Shown: positions 1 to 7,480, numbered from the stretch's first letter. The stretch is DNA of 9,534 bases from Propionibacteriaceae bacterium (GCA_030538175.1 JAUNUL010000091.1:1-9534); one strand, 5' to 3'. The notes: a model not told the origin generated them from the sequence alone. Numbers and translations are program-made.

Positions 1-402
1 GCAGACCGCCTCGGGCGACCTCGCCGAAACGCAGATGCACGCCCTCCAGGATGGGCGAGCAGACGAAGATCTCGTACGCCGGTCGCGGCTCGGGGATCCA
101 GTCGAGTTCCTGGGGCAGGATCTTGCAGGCGAGCGCGATGTGCTCGCGGAACGCGTTGGTGCGGACGGTCGCGTTGATCACCGACAGGAACGCCCGGATG
201 ATCCGGTCACTCTCCAGGCTGGCGACCTCATCGAGGGCACTGATGATCCCGGCGTTGAGCTCGGCCAACGTGTCGTCACGATCGGCCGGTTCGGCACCGT
301 CGAACATCTCCGGGTCGAACTTGGCCCGGAACAGCCGCATCAACCGGCCGGTCACCTCGACCTCCTCGAGCAGGGCGTGGGCGATGGAGTCCTGGGACCA
401 GG

Positions 403-2433
403 TCACCCCGACCTGCTTGAGGTAGCGCGAGATGAGGCGCAGCCAGGAGATCTCCCGGCGGCGGTGACGAGGCCGTTCAACAGGTCCGCCTCGGTCCGGC
501 CGGTGAAGGAGGCGCGGAAGGCGTCGTTGAACCGCTCGCGTGCGGACTTGGTCCAGTCGGGGAGCCGGTCCTGGCCGCCCTTGATCCGCAGACCGAAGTC
601 ATAGATGGCGGCATGCCCGATGCCGGGCAGGTCGAATTCATAGGGACGCTCGTCGAGCACTTCGACGCCCAGCAGGCTGAGGTGCGGCATGACCTCGGAC
701 AACGAGATGGAGGCGTTGCGGCGGAACACCTTCAACCGCAGATCGGCCTTGTCGTTGGCGACGTCGGGCACGAAGATGACCATCCGCATGTCGGAGTCGT
801 TCTTCAGTGCCTGCAGTTCGGCCAGGTCGAGCACGGCCTGACGGGCGGTGAAGTCCTCCTTGTACCCCTCCGACAGCCACTCGGTCAGCGGCAGCAGCTG
901 GGCGTGTTCGGGGTTCTCCAGGGTCTCCTCAGTGAGTCGGTCCTCCCAGCTGCGGGCGGCGTCGGCGAGTTCGGCCTCGAGTGCCTCCTCGTCGATCTCG
1001 GTGGGGGAGTTCTCGTCGAGGTGGACCAGGAAATGGAGCCGGGCCAGCAGGGACTCGGTCGAGTGTGCCGAGAAGTCCAGGGAGGTGCCGCCCAGGCGTT
1101 CCAGCAGGATGCGCTCCATCGTGTTGCGCACCTTGGTCACATAGCGATCCCGGGGCAGGAACACCATGCAGGAGACGAAGCGGCCATAGAAGTCGCGACG
1201 CAGGAACAGGCGAACCTGCCGCCGCTCCCGCAGCCGTGAGATCGCCTCGACCAGGGGAGCGAGGTCTTCGCTGCGGGTCTGGAACAGGTCATCGCGCGGA
1301 TAGCTTTCCAGCGTCGACTGGATCGCCATCGCGCCGTGGGAATCGGGTGAATAGCCGGAGTGTTCGAGAATCTCTCGGGCCTTGTCCGCCAGCCCCGGGA
1401 TGGAGTTGACCGATTCGGTGTACGCGGTCTGGGAGAACAGGCCGACGAAGCGGCGCTCGCCGACGACCTCGCCCGCCTCGTTGAAAAGTCGTACGCCGAC
1501 ATAATCCAGATCGACCGGGCGGTGGATGCGGGACTGTGTCGTGTCCTTGGTCACCATGAGCAGGGACGGCTTCTTGTTCACCGGCGGCAGCGCCTGGAAG
1601 GCGTCCGGGGCCTCCTCGTCACCGCGCAGCAGGCCCAGGCCGGTGCCTGCGACGGGCTCGAAGCGGCCCTGCGGGTCGGGCAGGTGATATTCGCGATAGC
1701 CGAGGAAGGTGAAGTGCTCCCCGCCCAGCCACTGCAGGAACTCCATCGTGGAGCGCACTTGGCTATAGGTATAGGGCACCGGGCGCTCCTGCAGCGCCCC
1801 GATGGTCTCCTTGAGTTGCTGCTTCATCGGGCCCCAGTCCCCGACACACGTCGAGACGAGAGCGAGCACCTCACGCAGGCCGAGCTCCAACTCGGCGTAC
1901 GCCTCATCGCCTGCCCCCAGGGGCGGCGACGCGTCGATGTGGATCCAGGACTCCGCGATCACGCCGGGCTCAGCGGACCGGTCATTGGGCACGATCTCCT
2001 GCAGCGTGCCGCCGGAACTGCGGCGGACCAGGAACTGTGGATGGAAAATCTCCTGGAGCTGCCAGCCCTGACGCAGGACCTCCATCGTTACGGTGTCGAC
2101 TAGGAACGGCTGATCAGCGTGCACGATCTGGATCGCCGGGGTCGGGTTCACCCAGCCGTCGCTCGACATCTGTGGCCACCAGACCCGGATGTTGGTCGCG
2201 CCCTCGGCGCGGCGCTGGGCCAAGTCGAGGTGAGCGGTGACGCCGCCAAGCAACTCGTCGGTGTCGAGCTCGATCACCTCACGCGCGTCGACGTGACGGA
2301 AATAGTCGGTGAGGAAGGGGAGTGCCTGGTCGGCCTTGGCGCCCCAGCGGGCGGCAATCGAGCCGGCCCGGTCGGACACCTTGGCCAGCACCGCCGCCTT
2401 GGCGTGCTCTTCTGCAGTTTCGGTCGACGACAC
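403..2433 (-). CDS. gdh: Longest uninterrupted frame of the broken gdh (676 codons, N-terminal regulatory part)
   Basis: This is the part an automatic gene caller would report as the coding sequence. Residues 1-659 match the expected N-terminal half of large NAD-glutamate dehydrogenase. The last 17 residues (RSPGCASSRATSSRSG and neighbours) are out-of-frame and are not part of the family. The product would lack the whole catalytic domain, which in this family begins around the VARGGL motif at the left edge of the window, so on its own it could not be an active dehydrogenase. The start is the GTG at 2433, chosen for its purine-rich ribosome binding site three bases upstream and because the conserved N-terminus begins soon after it. 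Confidence 0.7.
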   Translation of the reverse strand: MSSTETAEEHAKAAVLAKVSDRAGSIAARWGAKADQALPFLTDYFRHVDAREVIELDTDELLGGVTAHLDLAQRRAEGATNIRVWWPQMSSDGWVNPTPAIQIVHADQPFLVDTVTMEVLRQGWQLQEIFHPQFLVRRSSGGTLQEIVPNDRSAEPGVIAESWIHIDASPPLGAGDEAYAELELGLREVLALVSTCVGDWGPMKQQLKETIGALQERPVPYTYSQVRSTMEFLQWLGGEHFTFLGYREYHLPDPQGRFEPVAGTGLGLLRGDEEAPDAFQALPPVNKKPSLLMVTKDTTQSRIHRPVDLDYVGVRLFNEAGEVVGERRFVGLFSQTAYTESVNSIPGLADKAREILEHSGYSPDSHGAMAIQSTLESYPRDDLFQTRSEDLAPLVEAISRLRERRQVRLFLRRDFYGRFVSCMVFLPRDRYVTKVRNTMERILLERLGGTSLDFSAHSTESLLARLHFLVHLDENSPTEIDEEALEAELADAARSWEDRLTEETLENPEHAQLLPLTEWLSEGYKEDFTARQAVLDLAELQALKNDSDMRMVIFVPDVANDKADLRLKVFRRNASISLSEVMPHLSLLGVEVLDERPYEFDLPGIGHAAIYDFGLRIKGGQDRLPDWTKSARERFNDAFRASFTGRTEADLLNGLVTAAGRSPGCASSRATSSRSG
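452..462 (-). other. Frame break in gdh, probable small deletion of about 13 nt
   Basis: Read on the minus strand, GTC ACC GCC GCC (468-457) encodes VTAA in the first frame. GAG ATC TCC TGG (454-443) encodes EISW in the second frame. Only two bases (456-455) lie between these codons. Family members that I recall have A-G-L-x-W-R-E here, so five codons (15 nt) would be expected between A and E. The net loss is therefore about 13 nt, which also explains the frame change. The break is seen directly; the size of the deletion is inferred from remembered family sequence. Confidence 0.75.
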
Positions 2434-2436
2434 AAG

Positions 2437-2444
2437 CTCCCCCT
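2437..2444 (-). promoter_or_regulatory. Ribosome binding site of gdh
   Basis: AGGGGGAG on the minus strand, three bases before the GTG at 2433. It supports this non-ATG start, since no ATG lies in frame near the conserved N-terminus. Confidence 0.6.
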
Positions 2445-2472
2445 GGTCGGTTGAACGGCCACCGTGAAGCGT

Positions 2473-2504
2473 GGCGCCGGGCCAGCCTAGCCATCGGCGC
2501 CGGG
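2473..2504. repeat. Paired GGCGCCGGG repeat flanking the candidate gdh -10 box
   Basis: GGCGCCGGG occurs at 2473-2481 and again at 2496-2504, 23 bp apart start to start. Each copy holds the palindrome GGCGCC, so the two can also be read as an inverted pair around the putative -10 box at 2484-2489. The arrangement would suit a dimeric regulator. The sequence is GC-only in a GC-rich genome, so chance is a real alternative. Confidence 0.3.
2484..2489 (-). promoter_or_regulatory. Candidate -10 box for gdh
   Basis: TAGGCT on the minus strand fits the TANNNT pattern of actinobacterial primary sigma promoters and lies 50 nt upstream of the GTG start. No convincing -35 hexamer is visible 16-18 nt further upstream (the bases there are CCGGGA-like), so this is only a candidate. 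Confidence 0.3.
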
Positions 2505-2561
2505 TGTCCCGGGTGCGTATCCGCAGGCGGATCTTCGTTGCTGGGCGACGAAGTGATGTTC

Positions 2562-2596
2562 GATCGTGACCGAACTACGCTTTTGTGATCGTTACC
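2562..2596. repeat. Near-direct repeat GATCGT(G/T)ACC upstream of dppA, possible operator
   Basis: GATCGTGACC at 2562-2571 and GATCGTTACC at 2587-2596 match in 9 of 10 bases, with starts 25 bp apart. They lie 45-80 bp before the dppA start, where a regulator of the operon would be expected to bind. The matching regulator is not in the window. Confidence 0.35.
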
Positions 2597-2608
2597 AGCC
2601 GGTATCGT
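2581..2608 (+). promoter_or_regulatory. Candidate promoter of the dpp operon
   Basis: TTTTGT (2581-2586) and TATCGT (2603-2608), 16 bp apart, give a weak -35/-10 pair ending 32 nt before the dppA GTG. The -10 fits TANNNT; the -35 is poor. This is the only intergenic space before the operon, so a promoter should lie in it, but its exact place is uncertain. Confidence 0.3.
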
Positions 2609-2631
2609 GCCGCCATCCGTTTCAACACATC

Positions 2632-2638
2632 GAGGTGA
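2632..2638 (+). promoter_or_regulatory. Ribosome binding site that fixes the dppA start
   Basis: GAGGTGA matches the extended anti-Shine-Dalgarno complement and sits two bases before the GTG at 2641. It decides for this start over the in-frame ATG-like start at 2566, which would put 25 unlikely residues in front of the signal peptide. Confidence 0.7.
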
Positions 2639-2640
2639 CT

Positions 2641-4320
2641 GTGAACACACTTCATCGCAAGGTTCTGGCAGGGGCGGCGGCATTGAGCCTGTCGCTCACC
2701 CTGGCGGCATGCGCCGAAAGCCAGCGCGAGACAGGCGGCACCGGTGCCCAGGGTGGCAACGCCCAGGACACCTTTATCTTCGCCGGATCATCCGATCCGG
2801 TGATGCTCGACCCGGCCATGGCGAGCGATGGTGAGAGCTTCCGCATCGCACGTCAGGTTTTCGAGGGTCTCGTCTCCGTGAAGCCCGGCACGACCGACCC
2901 GGAGCCTCTGCTGGCCACGGACTGGAAGAGCTCCGAGGATGGCAAGGAGCACACGTTCACCCTGAAGTCGGGGGTCAAGTTCCATGACGGCACCGACTTC
3001 AACGCCGAGGCCGTGTGCGCGAACTTCGAGCGGTGGGCCAACTGGAAGGGCCTGAACCAAAACGAGAACATCACCTACTACTACGGCAAGCTCTTCCAGG
3101 GTTATCGCAACCCGGAGGCCGGCGCCCAGAAGGGCATCTACGAGGGCTGTGAGGCGAAGTCACCCACCGAGGCGACCATCAAGCTGAGCAAGCCGTTCGC
3201 ATCGTTCGTCGACGCGATGACGCTGCCCGCGTTCTCGATGCAGTCGCCCGAGGCGATGAAGAAATACAACGCCGATGACACCCAGGGCACTGAGTCCGAC
3301 CCGCGCTTCTCGGAGTACGCCACCGCGCACCCGACCGGCACCGGCCCGTTCAAGTTCGAGAAGTGGGACCGCGGCCAGCAGGTCGTCCTGACCCGCAACG
3401 ACGACTACCACGGCGAGAAGGCGAAGATCAGCAAGGCGATCGTCCGCATCATCTCCGATCCCAAGGCGCGCACGCAGGAGTTGCAGGCCGGCAACATCGA
3501 CGGCTATGACCTCGTCGCCCCGGCCGATGTGCAGGCGCTGAAGGACAAGGGCTTCCAGGTCATGAACCGCCCGGCGTTCAACATCCTGTATCTGGCGTTC
3601 AACCAGAACTCCGAGCCGATGAAGGACGTCCGAGTCCGGCAGGCGCTCAACTATGCGATCGACAAGGAAGCCGTCATCAAGCAGTCCCTGCCCGAGGGCA
3701 CCGTGGCGGCCACGCAGTTCATGCCCGACATGGTCAACGGCTATGCCAAGGACGTGACGACGTACGCCTACGACCCGGCGAAGGCCAAGCAGCTGTTGGC
3801 CGAGGCCGGCCAGGAGAACCTGACCGTGCGCTTCGCGTACCCGACGGGTGTCTCCCGGCCCTATATGCCGACCCCGGAGGACACCTATGTCGCGCTGAAG
3901 TCCCAGCTCGAAGCCGTGGGCATAAAGGTTGAGCCGGTGACCGCCAAGTGGAGCCCGGACTACATCGACCTGGCGACCAGCCCGCAGGGCATCGACAAGC
4001 GTGACGTGCACATGCTTGGTTGGACCGGCGACTACAACGACCCGGACAACTTCATCGGCGTGTTCTTCGGCAAGAAGACCAACGAGTGGGGCTTCGAGAA
4101 CCCGGAGATCTTCGCCGACCTGGGTGCGGCACGTGAGCTGAACACCAAGGACAGCCAGGCGGCCGCCTATGAGGCCGTCAGCAAGAAGATCGCCGACTTC
4201 GCTCCGGGCGTGCCGATCGCACACCCGGCTCCGTCGCTGGCCTTCGGCAAGGGTGTCGAGGGTTACAACCCGAGCCCCGTCCAGGACGAGGTCTGGAACA
4301 CTGTCACCGTCACCCGGTGA
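2641..4320 (+). CDS. dppA: Dipeptide ABC transporter, substrate-binding lipoprotein DppA
   Basis: Extracellular, membrane-anchored binding protein of a peptide importer (SBP_bac_5 family), 559 residues. The GTG start gives a short basic N-terminus, a hydrophobic core and a lipobox LAAC (residues 21-24), so Cys24 should be lipidated after signal peptidase II cleavage. Family marks are SSDPVMLDPAMASDGESF near the mature start, GVKFHDGTDFNAEAV (about 111-125), and GWTGDYNDPDNF (460-471). Two residues that I align with the E. coli DppA ligands are conserved. Arg406 (in SRPYMP) corresponds to the Arg that holds the peptide carboxylate, and Asp464 (in WTGD) to the Asp that holds the free amino group. 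The spacing between them is 58 residues, against 53 in E. coli. Cys126 and Cys170 could form a disulfide. It is the first gene of the operon, separated from dppB by a strong hairpin that may raise its expression. Family assignment is firm; dipeptide preference is inferred. Confidence 0.93.
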   Translation: MNTLHRKVLAGAAALSLSLTLAACAESQRETGGTGAQGGNAQDTFIFAGSSDPVMLDPAMASDGESFRIARQVFEGLVSVKPGTTDPEPLLATDWKSSEDGKEHTFTLKSGVKFHDGTDFNAEAVCANFERWANWKGLNQNENITYYYGKLFQGYRNPEAGAQKGIYEGCEAKSPTEATIKLSKPFASFVDAMTLPAFSMQSPEAMKKYNADDTQGTESDPRFSEYATAHPTGTGPFKFEKWDRGQQVVLTRNDDYHGEKAKISKAIVRIISDPKARTQELQAGNIDGYDLVAPADVQALKDKGFQVMNRPAFNILYLAFNQNSEPMKDVRVRQALNYAIDKEAVIKQSLPEGTVAATQFMPDMVNGYAKDVTTYAYDPAKAKQLLAEAGQENLTVRFAYPTGVSRPYMPTPEDTYVALKSQLEAVGIKVEPVTAKWSPDYIDLATSPQGIDKRDVHMLGWTGDYNDPDNFIGVFFGKKTNEWGFENPEIFADLGAARELNTKDSQAAAYEAVSKKIADFAPGVPIAHPAPSLAFGKGVEGYNPSPVQDEVWNTVTVTR

Positions 4321-4334
4321 CCCAGGCCATCTGA

Positions 4335-4388
4335 ACACCGTGTCGACCCGGATGGTTGCGTCGTGCAGCCGTCCGGGTCGTCCGGTGT
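4335..4388 (+). other. Large intercistronic RNA hairpin between dppA and dppB
   Basis: CGACCCGGATGG (4344-4355) pairs with CCGTCCGGGTCG (4369-4380) over 12 bp, with one G-U pair. The stem extends outwards, past a 3x2 internal loop, by ACACCG (4335-4340) with CGGTGT (4383-4388). It extends inwards by TTGC (4356-4359) with GCAG (4365-4368). The whole thus forms one long, GC-rich hairpin filling most of the 91-nt gap. There is no T-run after it, so it is not a classic intrinsic terminator. In binding-protein operons such structures commonly protect the upstream mRNA from 3' exonucleases or cause partial termination, giving more binding protein than permease. That role is inferred here. Confidence 0.75.
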
Positions 4389-4411
4389 CCGGGCCGAGCT
4401 AAGGAACCCCC

Positions 4412-5434
4412 ATGCTTCGATTCATCGTGCGCAGACTGCTGCTGCTGATCCCCGTCTTGTTCGGGTTGAGCGTGCTGCTGTTCATCTGGCTGCGCGCCCT
4501 CCCCGGCGACCCCGCCCGCGCCCTGTTGGGTGAGAAGGGCACCGCTGAGGCCGTGGCGCGGCTCAACGAGCAGTACGGCTTCAACGAACCCCTGCTGACC
4601 CAATACGTGAAATATGTCGGGCAGCTGCTCCAGGGCAATTTCGGAGCCTCCCCGCGCACCGGTGAGCCGGTGCTCGCCACCTTCATCGACCGCTTCCCGG
4701 CCACGATCGAGCTCGCGTTGGCGGCCCTGCTCTTCGCGATCGTGGTCGGCATCCCGCTCGGGTATTTCGCGGCCAAGCGCGCCGGCGGCATGCTGGATCT
4801 GGTGGCCGTTGGAAGTTCGCTGCTCGGCGTGGTCATCCCCGTCTTCGTGTTGGCGTACTTGCTGAAGGTCGTCTTCGCGATCGGCGTGCCCGGGTTCGAA
4901 TTCCTCGCGGTCCTGCCGTCCTCGGGTCGCCAGGACGTGCGGTTGGACGCGACCCACATCACCAATCTCTATGTCCTCGACGGTCTGCTCACCCGTGAGT
5001 GGGATGCGGCCTGGGATGCGCTGAAGCACCTCATGCTGCCGGCCCTCGCCCTTGGCTCGATCCCGCTCGCCGCGATCACCCGGATGACCCGGGCCTCGGT
5101 GCTCGAGGTGCTCGGTGAGGACTATGTGCGCACCGCGACCGCCAAGGGTCTGGCCAAGGCCCTGATCACCCGCCGGCACGTGCTCAAGAACGCAATGCTG
5201 CCGGTGACGACCACGATCGGTCTGCTCACCGGGCAGTTGCTCTCCGGTGCCGTCCTGACCGAGTCGGTGTTCGCGTTCAACGGCATCGGTTCCTATCTCT
5301 TCGAGGCGATCTCAAGCCTCGACTACGCGGTCCTGCAGGGCTTCATCATTTTCATCGCCATTGTCTATGCGCTGGTGAACCTGATCGTCGACCTGCTCTA
5401 TGGCGTGTTCGATCCGAGGATGCGTGTGCAATGA
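4412..5434 (+). CDS. dppB: Dipeptide ABC transporter, permease DppB
   Basis: Integral membrane subunit, 340 residues, one half of the translocation channel. It starts at the ATG after AAGGA (4401-4405). Hydrophobic stretches that look like membrane spans lie near residues 9-29, 99-121, 132-153, 207-222, 262-284 and 305-330, the usual six-span DppB layout, with a large periplasm-side-equivalent loop after span 1. N-terminal MLRFIVRRLLLLIPVLFG and the following LPGDPARALLG are typical of the DppB/OppB N-terminal region. The cytoplasmic EAA loop that docks an ATPase is EDYVRTATAKGLAKALI (236-252) followed by the HVLKNAMLP block. The stop overlaps the dppC start by 4 nt (ATGA), so the two permeases are probably translationally coupled. 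Length and motifs are normal for the family. Confidence 0.93.
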   Translation: MLRFIVRRLLLLIPVLFGLSVLLFIWLRALPGDPARALLGEKGTAEAVARLNEQYGFNEPLLTQYVKYVGQLLQGNFGASPRTGEPVLATFIDRFPATIELALAALLFAIVVGIPLGYFAAKRAGGMLDLVAVGSSLLGVVIPVFVLAYLLKVVFAIGVPGFEFLAVLPSSGRQDVRLDATHITNLYVLDGLLTREWDAAWDALKHLMLPALALGSIPLAAITRMTRASVLEVLGEDYVRTATAKGLAKALITRRHVLKNAMLPVTTTIGLLTGQLLSGAVLTESVFAFNGIGSYLFEAISSLDYAVLQGFIIFIAIVYALVNLIVDLLYGVFDPRMRVQ

Positions 5435-6444
5435 GCGAACTGACTCCCGGACGGCTCGACCCGTCCGTCGCCGCGTCGGCGGGACCCGATCCAGACCGAC
5501 CGGACGTGCCCGCCGAAGCGGGCGTACGCCGACCCCAGTCGTTGATCGACGCGATGGGCCCGCAGGCCGACGGCAACGAAACCGGCACCAGCCTCTGGGC
5601 TGGCGCTTTCCGCCGACTGCGCCGGGACCCGGCCGCGATCGTCGGGGCCATCATCGTGGCGGCCTTCGTGCTGGTCGCCCTGTTGGCGCCCTGGCTGGCG
5701 CCTTATAAGCCCGGTTCGGTCGAATGGGCCAGCCAGATCACACCCACCTCGCTGCCGGAGTTCAGCTCTGAGCACCCGCTCGGTCTCGATCCGTTCGGCT
5801 CCGACCTGCTCACCCAGCTGATCTATGGCGCGCGGCAGTCGCTGATCATCGGCATCGTCTCGACGCTGTTGGGGTTGGCCGGCGGTGCGCTGCTCGGCAT
5901 CCTCGCCGGTGCGTTCGGTGGCTGGGTGGACACGCTCGTCATGCGGATCGTCGACATCCTGTTGTCGATCCCGGCCCTGCTGCTCGCCGTCAGCGTCGCT
6001 GCGATCATGGGCCGCCGGCCCGAGGCGCTGATGGTCGCGATCGCGGCCGCCCAGGTGCCGGTGTTCGCGCGTCTGCTGCGTGGTTCGATGCTCAAGCAGC
6101 GCAAGCAGGACTATGTGCTGGCTGCCAATTCCCTCGGCCTGCGCCGGCGGACTGTGGTGATGAGCCACGTGCTGCCGAACTCGGTCGGGCCGGTCATCGT
6201 GCAGGCGACCCTGATCCTCGCCACCGCCATCATCGAGGTGGCCGCGCTGTCCTACCTGGGCATGGGCGCACCCGACCCGACGGTCGCTGAATGGGGCCGC
6301 ATGCTGGTGAAGGCCCAGGAACGACTGGAGTCCTATCCGCACCTGACCCTGTTGCCGGGCATCTGCATCGCCATCACCGCCCTCGGTTTCACCCTGTTGG
6401 GTGAGGCCCTGCGTGAGGCACTCGATCCGAAGACGAGGAAGTGA
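5431..6444 (+). CDS. dppC: Dipeptide ABC transporter, permease DppC
   Basis: Second channel subunit, 337 residues, partner of DppB. Residues 1-65 form a hydrophilic, Pro/Asp/Ala-rich cytoplasmic N-terminal tail, longer than in E. coli DppC. The first span follows RRDPAAI (about 68-90). HPLGLDPFGSDLLTQLIYGA (115-134) is the conserved block found after span 1 in DppC/OppC proteins. Further spans are near 136-160, 168-190, 198-214, 256-278 and 308-326. The EAA loop is QDYVLAANSLGLRRRTVVM (226-244). The ATG lies inside the dppB stop (ATGA), with GAGGA at 5415-5419 as a rather distant ribosome binding site, suggesting translational coupling. The long N-terminal tail is plausible because the operon overlap fixes the start, although a later start cannot be excluded. 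Confidence 0.92.
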   Translation: MSELTPGRLDPSVAASAGPDPDRPDVPAEAGVRRPQSLIDAMGPQADGNETGTSLWAGAFRRLRRDPAAIVGAIIVAAFVLVALLAPWLAPYKPGSVEWASQITPTSLPEFSSEHPLGLDPFGSDLLTQLIYGARQSLIIGIVSTLLGLAGGALLGILAGAFGGWVDTLVMRIVDILLSIPALLLAVSVAAIMGRRPEALMVAIAAAQVPVFARLLRGSMLKQRKQDYVLAANSLGLRRRTVVMSHVLPNSVGPVIVQATLILATAIIEVAALSYLGMGAPDPTVAEWGRMLVKAQERLESYPHLTLLPGICIAITALGFTLLGEALREALDPKTRK

Positions 6445-6445
6445 C

Positions 6446-7480
6446 ATGGCCTCGACCACTGTTCAGCCCGGAGGCCGTTCGTCGAGCGAGGCCGATGCCG
6501 GCCCGCTGCTGTCCGTCCGCGAGTTGGGCGTCACGTTCGGCCGTCGCGGCCAGACGGGATTCAACGCCGTCGATGGGGTCTCCTTCGACGTGAAGGCCGG
6601 CGAGATCGTGGGTCTGGTGGGGGAGTCCGGCTCTGGCAAGTCCGTGACCTCGATGGCGATCATGGGCCTGCTGCCCGCGCGGGGAGTCAAGGTCAGCGGC
6701 GAGGTGCAGTACGCCGGCAAGAACCTGCTGGAGCTCTCCGCCAAGCAGTTGGCGCGCTATCGCGGACCCGAGCTCGCCATGGTGTTCCAGGACCCGATGT
6801 CCTCGCTCAACCCGGTGGTCACCGTCGGCAAGCAGGTCACCGAGGTGCTGCACGCCCACCGGAAGATCTCAGCCGCCGACGCCAAAGCGGAGGCCATCGA
6901 CCTGCTGCGCAAGTGTGGCATTCCCGACCCTGCGCGACGCTTCGGCGAATATCCCCACCAGCTCTCCGGCGGCATGCGCCAGCGTGCGCTGATCGCCACG
7001 GCGCTGGCCTGTCGCCCACGGCTGCTGATCTGTGATGAGCCCACCACTGCGCTCGACGTCACCATCCAGGCACAGGTCCTGGAGCTGCTGGCCGAGCTGG
7101 TCGCCGACCTCGGGACGGCGATGATCATGATCACCCACGATCTGGGTGTCGTGGCGGGCCTGTGCGATCGCGTCAACGTGATGTACGCCGGCCGCATCGT
7201 CGAACAAGCCGGTCGTCGGGAGCTGTTCCGGCATCCCCGGCACCGGTACACCGAGGGGCTGCTCAACTCGATCCCGCGGCTCGACGCCGACCGGGGGGCG
7301 ACGCTCACCCCGATTCCCGGCACGCCCAGGGACACGATCAGCTGGGCCAAGGCCTGTGCGTTCGCCCCGCGGTGTACCCACGTGACCGATGACTGCGTAC
7401 GCGGAAACATCGACCTGGCCGAGCTGACGCCCGGTCACGAGGTGCGCTGCGTCCACCCGGCAGAGGAGGCCCGCGCATGA
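6446..7480 (+). CDS. dppD: Dipeptide ABC transporter, ATP-binding protein DppD
   Basis: Cytoplasmic ATPase, 344 residues, one of the two that drive peptide import. Start chosen at ATG 6446: GAGGAA (6435-6440) lies five bases upstream and the dppC stop only 1 nt before. An earlier in-frame ATG at 6401 would overlap dppC by 44 nt and has no such site. Motifs: Walker A GESGSGKS (59-66), Q-loop [10 protein letters not shown] (Gln115), ABC signature LSGGMRQR (173-180), Walker B LLICDEP (193-199) and H-loop His231, so both halves of the active site look intact. The C-terminal oligopeptide/dipeptide extension has Cys304, Cys310, Cys317 and Cys335. In a structurally characterised bacterial DppD this four-cysteine pattern binds a [4Fe-4S] cluster. 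The stop overlaps the dppF start (ATGA). Confidence 0.93.
   Translation: MASTTVQPGGRSSSEADAGPLLSVRELGVTFGRRGQTGFNAVDGVSFDVKAGEIVGLVGESGSGKSVTSMAIMGLLPARGVKVSGEVQYAGKNLLELSAKQLARYRGPELAMVFQDPMSSLNPVVTVGKQVTEVLHAHRKISAADAKAEAIDLLRKCGIPDPARRFGEYPHQLSGGMRQRALIATALACRPRLLICDEPTTALDVTIQAQVLELLAELVADLGTAMIMITHDLGVVAGLCDRVNVMYAGRIVEQAGRRELFRHPRHRYTEGLLNSIPRLDADRGATLTPIPGTPRDTISWAKACAFAPRCTHVTDDCVRGNIDLAELTPGHEVRCVHPAEEARA
7462..7469 (+). promoter_or_regulatory. Strong internal ribosome binding site for dppF
   Basis: AGAGGAGG inside the end of dppD, seven bases before the ATG at 7477, is the best Shine-Dalgarno match in the operon. It supports the overlapping ATGA start and suggests that DppF need not rely only on coupling to DppD translation. 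Confidence 0.7.

Larger units (their letters stand above)
1..2433 (-). pseudogene. gdh: NAD-specific glutamate dehydrogenase (large GDH-180 type), 5' half, frame broken near 452-462, cut by window edge
   Basis: Members of this family oxidatively deaminate glutamate to 2-oxoglutarate and ammonia with NAD+, in the cytoplasm, as proteins of about 1600 residues. Seen here: a GTG start at 2433 preceded by AGGGGGAG (2437-2444), then an open frame down to 403. It carries the N-terminal ACT-like regulatory region (IQIVHADQPFLVDTVTMEVL, about residues 101-120) and a second conserved block RDFYGRFVSCMVFLPRDRYV (about residues 413-432). After LNGLVTAA (residue 659) this frame loses homology and stops at 403-405. 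The adjacent frame resumes at once with EISWLRLISRYLKQVGVTW (from 454 downwards) and stays open for about 151 codons to the window edge, ending in GVHLRFGEVARGGL. That is the stretch just before the catalytic domain in this family. So two frames encode one protein, with G-L-x-W-R missing at the junction. It is either a recent pseudogene or a sequencing/assembly error. Family identity is secure; the functional state is not. Confidence 0.88.

Noticed and set aside
403..480. Programmed ribosomal frameshifting in gdh
   Set aside because: No slippery heptamer is seen, and the junction lacks about five conserved codons, which slippage cannot supply. A deletion explains both the frame change and the missing residues.
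1360..2103. A 247-codon open frame on the plus strand (and a 208-codon one at 613-1239)
   Set aside because: Both are antisense to the well-conserved N-terminal half of gdh and show shadow-type composition.
2566..2640. An upstream start for dppA at 2566
   Set aside because: It would place 25 residues before a perfect lipoprotein signal peptide and has no good ribosome binding site; the GTG at 2641 has GAGGTGA just upstream.
3160..4338. A 392-codon open frame on the minus strand
   Set aside because: It lies fully antisense to dppA and has the Arg/Gly/Val/Leu-rich, low-information composition of a GC-rich shadow frame. dppA has clear motifs over the same bases.
4310..5179. A 289-codon open frame on the minus strand
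   Set aside because: Antisense to dppB; a Gln/Glu/Gly/Arg-rich shadow with no membrane or domain signal.
6401..6445. An upstream start for dppD at 6401
   Set aside because: It would overlap dppC by 44 nt and add an Arg-rich stretch not seen in the family; the ATG at 6446 has a good ribosome binding site.
5398..6459. A 353-codon open frame on the minus strand
   Set aside because: Antisense to dppC and rich in Gln, Arg, Asp and His as expected from the complement of GC-rich codons; no recognisable domain.
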